17,837 bases of DNA from CADAWZ01 sp045114665 (lineage in GTDB: Bacteria; Vulcanimicrobiota; CADAWZ01). Made by a program: the position numbers and the translations under genes. Numbering within the stretch: the first letter of the stretch is position 1; every line of letters starts with the position of its first letter. The stretch spans positions 1-17,837 of the forward strand of contig JBGUKW010000218.1 in assembly GCA_045114665.1 (NCBI GenBank), read 5' to 3'. This document shows positions 7,740 to 13,427 of the stretch, piece by piece. The notes below the pieces were generated by a model. The model was not told the origin of the DNA and ran no database searches. It was given only the letters and a program-made list of their open reading frames with translations.

Positions 7740-7796
7740 ACGGTTTAGGCGATCGTATAGTATAAAATATTTGTCGATCGTACTTGGTTAATATGG
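7740..7796. other. 57-bp gap with a direct repeat CGATCGTA
   Basis: The octamer CGATCGTA occurs at 7750-7757 and again at 7775-7782, exactly 25 bp apart. Its CGATCG core is itself palindromic, so the two copies could also pair as a short hairpin with a 19-base loop. Such G+C-containing palindromes are rare in this A+T-rich window. On the minus strand the frame of the downstream gene is open through the gap from 7787 (after a TAA at 7788-7790) to the ATG at 7739, without any ATG, GTG or TTG. No convincing promoter is seen. Confidence 0.5.
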
Positions 7797-8018
7797 CTAC
7801 CATCTAAGACCTTTCATACCGACAAGTCTGCGATTTTCCATATTTTCAGATCTTCCAACAAATCTCCAAGGACTTGTCTGTGGAGCTATTGTTTGTGGAA
7901 GAATTATAAAAGGAGGCGGTTGAATTATCTCTCTTGGTCCCCCCTGTTCAAGGCATAATCCAACAGCCGTTGTTATTGCACTTACAACTTCTTCATCTAT
8001 AGATTTATCTATGTCCAA
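7797..8018 (-). CDS. Small OadG/MmdD-like subunit of the carboxyltransferase complex
   Basis: This 73-residue protein starts with Asp/Glu-rich residues and then E-E-V-V-S-A-I-T-T-A-V, followed by a Pro-rich linker (R-E-I-I-Q-P-P-P) and S-P-W-R-F-V-G-R-S-E-N-M-E-N-R-R near 48-63. The 'E-E-V-V-x-A-I-x-x-A' helix and an 'S-P-W-x-x-x-G-R-x-x-x-M' tail are what I associate with the cytoplasmic part of sodium-pump decarboxylase gamma/delta subunits, which hold the alpha subunit and biotin carrier together. The N-terminal membrane helix of OadG is absent, so it is probably a soluble assembly subunit. It starts at TTG 8018, with GGAGG (8024-8028) 5 bases upstream. It is first in the operon, 57 bases before the longer possible start of the 5S/biotin-carrier gene. 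The assignment is by motif and context only. Confidence 0.65.
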   Translation of the reverse strand: MDIDKSIDEEVVSAITTAVGLCLEQGGPREIIQPPPFIILPQTIAPQTSPWRFVGRSENMENRRLVGMKGLRW

Positions 8019-8023
8019 ATCGT

Positions 8024-8028
8024 CCTCC
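8024..8028 (-). promoter_or_regulatory. Ribosome binding site GGAGG selecting a TTG start
   Basis: GGAGG is followed by ACGAT and TTG at 8018. No in-frame ATG or GTG occurs in the open stretch upstream, so TTG is the only conventional start. Confidence 0.65.
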
Positions 8029-8095
8029 CAGTCTGTCTCTTCTCCTAAAATTCTTTAGTAATTATCTTTTTCTTTATGTTTTATCTTAACTTTTC

Positions 8096-8148
8096 TCAAC
8101 TTAGTTTAATTCTTTTTTATTATATATCTTTCCTTTTTATTAGATAAT
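8096..8148 (-). promoter_or_regulatory. Possible promoter of the carboxyltransferase operon (weak)
   Basis: In the 130-bp gap behind the stalk-protein gene the minus strand carries a perfect TATAAT at 8124-8119. The hexamer 17 bases upstream (TTATCT) is a poor -35. No terminator separates the operon from the stalk-domain gene, so cotranscription with that gene is also possible. Confidence 0.3.
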
Positions 8149-8715
8149 CTATTCTATATTGTCAACATCAAAATCCTCATCATCATCTTTAGCTTTTTCT
8201 TTATCTGTTGAAGCCCCTCCCTGTAAAAGAGTATTTATCATACCTGCAGGATCATTTGCTGTTTCTTTCTTTTTTTCAGGCTTTACATTTGAAAATAATT
8301 TGACAAAATTTTTCTTTGGGTTATATGAACTCAAAATTCCAAAATAATTTTCAAAAAGACTTACAGGAACATAAATTCTCGAATCAACCATTACTGGAGC
8401 CAATGGAACAAATCTTTTACCACCATTTACATTTATCTGCTTTTGACCTACAAAACAAATTACCGTATTCTTTTTTGAAATAAATTTAATTCTCGATTTT
8501 CCATTTTCTTTAGAAACAAATGCTTTAATTTTCAATTTATCTGCAGTTATTTTGGCAGGAACAAAAATCATGCCATTTATCAATGTTGCAGAATTTGAAC
8601 CAGTATAACTTTTACTGTCAATTATCATTTTGACATGTGGCAAACTACCAGCATAAGCAAAACAAACAAATGAAATTATAAACAAAAAAATAAAACTCAA
8701 AAATCTTTTTAACAT
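8149..8715 (-). CDS. Secreted stalk-domain protein (copper amine oxidase N-terminal-like)
   Basis: This 188-residue protein begins with K-R, then a strongly hydrophobic stretch (about 5-20) ending in A-Y-A, a clear Sec signal peptide with likely cleavage after residue 22. Residues about 30-143 form two half-repeats of the copper amine oxidase N-like 'stalk' domain: L-I-N-G-M-I-F-V-P-A then V-D-S-R-I-Y-V-P-V-S-L-F, with a beta hairpin containing V-N-G-G-K-R-F-V-P-L between. The domain is a small alpha/beta module used on cell-surface and cell-wall proteins and does not itself imply oxidase activity. The end is charged and very acidic (D-D-D-E-D-F-D-V-D). ATG 8715 is preceded by GGGGGA at 9 bases. 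It is probably exported, but no partner or anchor is visible. Confidence 0.8.
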   Translation of the reverse strand: MLKRFLSFIFLFIISFVCFAYAGSLPHVKMIIDSKSYTGSNSATLINGMIFVPAKITADKLKIKAFVSKENGKSRIKFISKKNTVICFVGQKQINVNGGKRFVPLAPVMVDSRIYVPVSLFENYFGILSSYNPKKNFVKLFSNVKPEKKKETANDPAGMINTLLQGGASTDKEKAKDDDEDFDVDNIE

Positions 8716-8774
8716 AATATCAAGTCCCCCATAATAAAATCCTATACAATAAGCTTAGTCGCACTATATTTTTG

Positions 8775-8803
8775 ATTATAGCATGTTGAGAAAAATTTTG
8801 CAA
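8775..8803 (-). promoter_or_regulatory. Sigma-70 type promoter with extended -10, for the stalk-domain gene
   Basis: On the minus strand, TTGCAA (8803-8798), a 17-base spacer, and a perfect TATAAT (8780-8775) preceded by TGC, giving an extended -10. The start of transcription would fall near 8768, leaving a leader of about 50 bases before the ATG at 8715. It lies just downstream of the zinc-ribbon terminator, as expected for an independent transcript. Confidence 0.7.
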
Positions 8804-8832
8804 AAATTATATATTTTTCAAATTTATATTAT

Positions 8833-8868
8833 AAAAAAAAAGCTATCCAAAAATTAAAATTGGATAGC
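8833..8868 (-). terminator. Rho-independent terminator of the zinc-ribbon gene
   Basis: A perfect 9-bp stem (GCTATCCAA at 8842-8850 with 8860-8868) and 9-base loop are followed on the minus strand by nine T (8841-8833). It lies 26 bases after the stop of the zinc-ribbon gene. Confidence 0.9.
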
Positions 8869-8893
8869 CCCAAAAATGTGTATTTCATCGAAA

Positions 8894-9193
8894 CTAATTT
8901 CCTGAATTTCTCATTTTTTCATAGCAATCTCTGCAGTAAACTGGCTTGCCTTGAGTTGGTTTAAAAGGAACTTTGGTAACAGCATTGCATAAATCACATG
9001 TAACTTCAACCAAAGGCTCAAAAGATTTTTTGCCCTTGCCTCTTGCATGTTTTCTTGCAGCTCTACATTCTGGACATCTCAAAGGTTCATTTTCAAAACC
9101 TTTTTCTTTATAAAATTCCTGTTCACCAACAGAAAAGACAAATTCTTTTCCACAATCACGGCAAATTAATTTTTTATCACTAAATTCTGTCAA
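8894..9193 (-). CDS. Small zinc-ribbon protein with two Cys-pair zinc sites
   Basis: The protein has 99 residues, with two zinc-binding modules. The first (about 9-50) has C-R-D-C-G-K-E-F-V-F-S-V-G-E-Q-E-F-Y and then C-P-E-C-R-A-A-R-K, the form of the 'probable zinc-ribbon' family (zf-trcl). The second (about 65-90) has C-D-L-C, V-P-F-K-P and P-V-Y-C-R-D-C-Y. A basic Lys/Gly/Arg-rich stretch joins the two, which suggests nucleic-acid or ribosome binding, but the family's function is not known to me. It starts at TTG 9193 with AAGGAGGA (9201-9208) 7 bases upstream. It has its own terminator, so it is a single-gene transcript, divergent from the DUF3857 genes. Confidence 0.85.
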   Translation of the reverse strand: MTEFSDKKLICRDCGKEFVFSVGEQEFYKEKGFENEPLRCPECRAARKHARGKGKKSFEPLVEVTCDLCNAVTKVPFKPTQGKPVYCRDCYEKMRNSGN

Positions 9194-9418
9194 TTTATAA
9201 TCCTCCTTGAAAGACAGAATTATTCTTGTATTTTTAAAAGACTAATTCAAAAAGTCAATAAAATACAAAAATCTTGTAACATTTTATCATTTTTTACAAA
9301 AAAAAGCAATAAAATTTTATAACTTTTTTAAAACATTTTTTATTTTTTTATAAGTAAAGGCAAAAAATAACTTATATAGAATAAAGAAAGAATATTAAAA
9401 TAGCGAAAGGACAAAGAT
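9194..9418. promoter_or_regulatory. Divergent intergenic region with candidate promoters
   Basis: These 225 very A+T-rich bases separate the minus- and plus-strand halves of the window. For the zinc-ribbon gene, TTGCTT (9309-9304), a 17-base spacer and TAAAAT (9286-9281) preceded by TGA form a plausible promoter; TTGACT at 9258-9253 with a poor -10 is an alternative. A short inverted repeat TTGTAA...TTACAA lies around 9274-9299. For the plus-strand genes only TATATAGAAT near 9374-9383 is suggestive. GAAAGGA at 9405-9411 is the ribosome site of the first DUF3857 gene. Confidence 0.4.
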
Positions 9419-11377
9419 ATGAATTTAAGAGTTAAATTTTTTTTATCTCTTGTATTAACTTTATTTCTTACTTGTTCGATATCAATATATGCAAAAGATT
9501 CGAATGACTACTTAAATACAAGTGAATACAATATAAAAGAAAAAATAAAAGCAATAAATCCTAAAGATTATCCAGATGCTTCTTATATAGTATTGGAAGA
9601 TATAGGAAAAATAGACCTTGACAAAGAGGGAAATTACACAGATATTTCCTATAATCTATCCATGATCCTTACAGATATTGGCAAAAAAATTTTTGGTACA
9701 AAATCATTTTCTTATGACAGTAAGTATCAAGATATAGAAACAATAAAAATAAAAATCTATCTACCAGATGGAACAGTAAAAGAAATTCCAAATGAAGAAA
9801 TAAAAGATGGAACTTCAGCTGGTCTCCAAAAAATGAATATATATGAGACATCTATGAGAGTTAAAACAGCTGTAATAGGTGATCTTCCAATAGGTTCAGC
9901 TATAGAAACAGTCACTGTAACAAAGACAAAAAGATTAATAAAAGACAACTATTTGACAGATTGGTATTTCCAATTAAAAGTACCTGTATTACATTCATAT
10001 TTTGAGATAACAGCTCCTTCAGATATGCCACTATATACAACAGTAAGCAATGGAGAAGTAAAATTTTTCAAAGAAGGAAATAAAGAAAAAACAATCTATT
10101 TCTGGGAAAAAGAAGATATTCCTCAAATAAAAGATGAAGCAATCATGCCCAATGCTGTAGATGTTGCATTGTCTCTTTCTGTGACAACATTCAAAACTTG
10201 GAAAGACGCATCGAAATATTATTATGGACTAAACCATGACAAATATATTGCCGATAAAGCAATAAGAGCAAAAGTAGCAGAATTGACAGCAAATTGTAAG
10301 ACAGAAGATGAAAAAATACTTGCTATTCACAGATTTATATCTCAAAAAATAAGATATATGGGATCGGCCATGGACGAAAACGCATATATCGAAGCTCACC
10401 CTGCACCATACACATTTGAAAAAGGTTATGGAGTATGCAGAGATAAAGCACTTTTAATGACAACAATGATGAGAGAAGCAAAAATCAAATGTTGTGATGT
10501 ATTAATAAATCCTTCAACAGAGACATCTCCCAAAACCCCAACTGTTTTATTTGCCCATGTTGTATGTTTAATAACAACAAAAGATAAGAGACAGATAATC
10601 ATGGACCCAACAACTGAATTGTCATCAGGCCTCGGAACAAATTATGCAGGTGGACGCTATGTTCTTCCTATAACTGAAAACGGCTCTGATATAATGAAAG
10701 TTCCAGAATGTAATCCTTCCGACAATGCAGGAAAAATAACTACAAAAGGGGTTCTAAACGACGATCTAACCCTTGATTATGAATACAGCATTGATTCATG
10801 TGGTGATTATGAAATGAATTTAAGGCATGTCAGACAGAGATTTAATAATGATCAATTCAAAAGAGTTTTAACATCTGTTTTCACATCAGTTTCTCCAGCA
10901 ATAGAAGTAATAGATGTTGAATCAACAAATCCTTCAGATTTAAATACACCTTTTAAATTGACAGTAAAATCAACAGCTCCAAACTATGGAACAAAAGCAG
11001 GAAAGTTCGTACTTGTTCCACTTCCAGAAAGAAATCTTCCTTTTGATTCAAGTGTAAAAAGAGGATTAAAATCTTTAACTGATTCAGATGAGAGACAATA
11101 TGACATAAATTTTGGAACTCCAGAGGAATGTATAATTGAGGGAACACTCGAAATTCCAAATAACTATAGAATATTATCACTTCCTCCAAATATTGATGAA
11201 AAAGGAGAAGTAGATGTTAAATGCTCACTTTCAGAAGATGGAAAAACAATAAAATTCTATGGAAGAAAAGCAATAAATACAAGATATGTTTCAAAAAATA
11301 AATATGCAAAAATGAAACAACTTGGAATCGAATTAAAAGAATATCAAAGATATATGATAATTCTTGAAAAAATATAG
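9419..11377 (+). CDS. Exported DUF3857 protein with intact transglutaminase-like domain
   Basis: The 652-residue protein has an N-terminal signal peptide (basic N-L-R-V-K, hydrophobic 7-23, likely cleavage near Y-A-K at 24-26). Residues about 50-260 match the DUF3857 beta-sandwich layout (L-P-D-G-T-V at 115-120, T-D-W-Y-F at 180-184). The transglutaminase-like cysteine-peptidase fold follows at about 290-400: C340 in G-Y-G-V-C-R-D-K-A-L-L, H380 in F-A-H-V-V and D396 in M-D-P-T-T, so the catalytic triad is complete. A beta-rich C-terminal region of about 250 residues ends the protein. The natural substrate is unknown; such proteins act outside the cytoplasm and may cleave or crosslink peptide bonds. 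The start has GAAAGGA 7 bases upstream. The next gene, a paralogue, begins 17 bases after its stop, so the two form an operon. Confidence 0.88.
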   Translation: MNLRVKFFLSLVLTLFLTCSISIYAKDSNDYLNTSEYNIKEKIKAINPKDYPDASYIVLEDIGKIDLDKEGNYTDISYNLSMILTDIGKKIFGTKSFSYDSKYQDIETIKIKIYLPDGTVKEIPNEEIKDGTSAGLQKMNIYETSMRVKTAVIGDLPIGSAIETVTVTKTKRLIKDNYLTDWYFQLKVPVLHSYFEITAPSDMPLYTTVSNGEVKFFKEGNKEKTIYFWEKEDIPQIKDEAIMPNAVDVALSLSVTTFKTWKDASKYYYGLNHDKYIADKAIRAKVAELTANCKTEDEKILAIHRFISQKIRYMGSAMDENAYIEAHPAPYTFEKGYGVCRDKALLMTTMMREAKIKCCDVLINPSTETSPKTPTVLFAHVVCLITTKDKRQIIMDPTTELSSGLGTNYAGGRYVLPITENGSDIMKVPECNPSDNAGKITTKGVLNDDLTLDYEYSIDSCGDYEMNLRHVRQRFNNDQFKRVLTSVFTSVSPAIEVIDVESTNPSDLNTPFKLTVKSTAPNYGTKAGKFVLVPLPERNLPFDSSVKRGLKSLTDSDERQYDINFGTPEECIIEGTLEIPNNYRILSLPPNIDEKGEVDVKCSLSEDGKTIKFYGRKAINTRYVSKNKYAKMKQLGIELKEYQRYMIILEKI

Positions 11378-11394
11378 GAAGGAGAAAGTAAATC

Positions 11395-13272
11395 ATGAAA
11401 AAATTACTATATCTTTTTCTCTTTTCAATAATATTTACTGCAACATGTTTTGCTGATAATATATCTGATCTTGTAAACATAAAAATAAAAAATAAAGATG
11501 CTGATGCAGTAATTTTATATAATGGATATGATATAAGAATAAATGAAGATGGAAGTAGGCATTCTTCTTCTGAAAAACTTACAAGGATTTTAACTCAAAA
11601 TGGAAGAGAATCACATGCAGATTATTCTATATTTATGGACAAAGGAAAAACAGACATACATTTTATAAAAGGCGGAACATACAAGGCAGATGGCACATTT
11701 GAACCAATAGAAAAAGCTGGAATCAATGATGTTACTCCTATGTTCATGTCAAACGCCCTGATGTATGGCGATTTTATAAACAGAGTATATTCTTTTTCAT
11801 CTGTTGAACCAAACAGCACATTATATCTTCACTATACAATGGACAGACAAAATGAAGAAGGTTATGACAGTGGTCTTATACTATTCCAAGCCTCAGATAG
11901 TATATTGAGGAAAAAAGTTACAATAACAGAGCCTGCAAATGCAAAACTCATTTATGAAACAAATACAAAAGTAACAAAAAATGGAAGAACTATAACCATA
12001 GATGAAAAAGATATTCCAAAATTAAAATCTGAGGGAAAAAGACCTCCTGTAGAGACAACAGGGAAATATATCATATATACAACTGCCAAAGATTGGTATC
12101 AAGCAACACATTTCTTTAAAAACAATGTAATAAAAGCAACAGATTATGAAAATGAAATAATACAAAAAACTGTAAGAGAAATAACATCAAAATGTACAAC
12201 AAAAGATGAAAAAATTAAAAGTTGCCTTGAATTTATAAATCAAGACATTAAATATACACCTGTATCACTTGGAGTGGGTTCTTATAAGCCAAGATATGCT
12301 TCTGAAACTCTTTCTTCTAAATATGGAGATGAAAAAGACAAAGTTACATTGTTAAAAGCACTTTTAAAAGCACTCGATATAGATTCTGAAATTGCCTTAG
12401 TAAGAGCTTCAAATGCTCCTATTCACAAAGATGTCCCAACTATCAAACAATTTGATATTGTAATGCTTGCAGTAAAAAAAGAAAGTGGGCGTTGGGGACT
12501 TCTCGACACAACAAATTTAGCAAGTCAGACAGGATATGTAAATATAGAATCTGGTTCAGAAGCATTGATTCTTCTTGGTGACAAATGCAGACTTGTCAAA
12601 CAAGAGCCATATTTTGAGATTCCAAGTTCCTCTTATAGTTCCATTATTGCAAAATTAAATAATGATGGTTCAGCAGATGTTGAAATGGAATTTCTTGAAG
12701 AAGGTTCTTTTGATTCTCCTTCAAGATTGCCATTATTAGTGAACTTAGGACAAAATTTAAAGAAATATATAAATTCGGCAGGCGAAGCATTCTCACCATC
12801 AACAGAAATAAAAGATTTCTCATATTCAAAGCCAGATGATTACTCAATTCCTGTTTCTATGAAAATCAAAATGCAGTGTAACAAATTCGCATTAAAGCAA
12901 AATGAATATTTTTTATTAAATCTCAATCCCCCACCATTTAAATTTTCAAGAATCAGTTTTGATACAACTGTATCTGAAAGAGAATATCCGTATGTTTTGG
13001 GAAATAACAAAATATGTGAATATAAATATACCATAGAATTACCAAAAGATATAGAAGCAATTTTTGTTCCTGAATCAAAAGTTTATAGTGGTAAATTTGG
13101 GAAATTTACAGTTACATCAAATTATGATAAAATAGAAAATAAAATAGAATATTCTGCAAAAACGGAAATAATCACAAATCAAATTTCTCCTGAAGAATAT
13201 AAAGAACTAAAAACTGATTATGAACAATTTACGAATGATGAAAATAGCATTCTAATATTGAAAAAGAAGTAA
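11395..13272 (+). CDS. Exported DUF3857 paralogue with degenerate transglutaminase-like domain
   Basis: The 625-residue protein has a signal peptide (M-K-K, hydrophobic 4-18, likely cleavage after C-F-A at 20) and the same plan as its upstream neighbour: N-terminal beta domain with an L-T-R-I-L-T motif, transglutaminase fold at about 250-375, and a beta-rich C-terminal region. At the site of the catalytic Cys it reads Y-G-D-E-K-D-K, with E313 in place of Cys. At the His site it reads Q-F-D-I-V-M, with no His. Only the Asp (D371 in L-L-D-T-T) remains. It is therefore expected to be inactive as a cysteine enzyme and to act in binding, as scaffold or as partner of the active paralogue. AAGGAG lies 10 bases before the ATG. 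A terminator follows 15 bases after the stop. No frameshift is seen, so it is a maintained gene, not a decaying one. Confidence 0.87.
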   Translation: MKKLLYLFLFSIIFTATCFADNISDLVNIKIKNKDADAVILYNGYDIRINEDGSRHSSSEKLTRILTQNGRESHADYSIFMDKGKTDIHFIKGGTYKADGTFEPIEKAGINDVTPMFMSNALMYGDFINRVYSFSSVEPNSTLYLHYTMDRQNEEGYDSGLILFQASDSILRKKVTITEPANAKLIYETNTKVTKNGRTITIDEKDIPKLKSEGKRPPVETTGKYIIYTTAKDWYQATHFFKNNVIKATDYENEIIQKTVREITSKCTTKDEKIKSCLEFINQDIKYTPVSLGVGSYKPRYASETLSSKYGDEKDKVTLLKALLKALDIDSEIALVRASNAPIHKDVPTIKQFDIVMLAVKKESGRWGLLDTTNLASQTGYVNIESGSEALILLGDKCRLVKQEPYFEIPSSSYSSIIAKLNNDGSADVEMEFLEEGSFDSPSRLPLLVNLGQNLKKYINSAGEAFSPSTEIKDFSYSKPDDYSIPVSMKIKMQCNKFALKQNEYFLLNLNPPPFKFSRISFDTTVSEREYPYVLGNNKICEYKYTIELPKDIEAIFVPESKVYSGKFGKFTVTSNYDKIENKIEYSAKTEIITNQISPEEYKELKTDYEQFTNDENSILILKKK

Positions 13273-13280
13273 AAACATAA

Positions 13281-13318
13281 AAAAAAAGGTTCTGAAAAAA
13301 AAATCAGAGCCTTTTTTT
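13281..13318 (+). terminator. Rho-independent terminator of the DUF3857 operon
   Basis: The stem AGGTTCTGA (13287-13295) pairs with TCAGAGCCT (13304-13312), with one G-T wobble and an 8-base A loop, followed by seven T (13312-13318). The A-run before the stem pairs with the T-run and would allow it to work in both directions, though no minus-strand gene points at it. Confidence 0.9.
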
Positions 13319-13353
13319 AGTGCTTTTTTATTTATGATTATAAATTTTAAGAT

Positions 13354-13396
13354 AAAAAAAGGGATATAAAAAATATTAAAGAAAAAAAAAGGGATA
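13354..13396. repeat. Direct repeat AAAAAAAGGGATA, two copies 30 bp apart, upstream of the kinase gene
   Basis: The sequence AAAAAAAGGGATA occurs at 13354-13366 and 13384-13396, and a looser AAAAATGGGGAT lies at 13411-13422, where it serves as the ribosome site of the kinase gene. The first two copies are too far upstream for ribosome binding. They may be regulator sites or chance in A-rich DNA. No convincing -35/-10 pair is visible in this 109-base leader between the terminator and the kinase start. Confidence 0.4.
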
Positions 13397-13427
13397 AAAT
13401 AGATATAGTAAAAAATGGGGATTTTAT

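Noticed and set aside
9274..9299. TTGTAA...TTACAA inverted repeat as a terminator or riboswitch
   Set aside because: Only 6 A/T-rich base pairs with a 14-base loop, no U-tract directly after it and no gene ending there; weak structure expected by chance in A+T-rich DNA.
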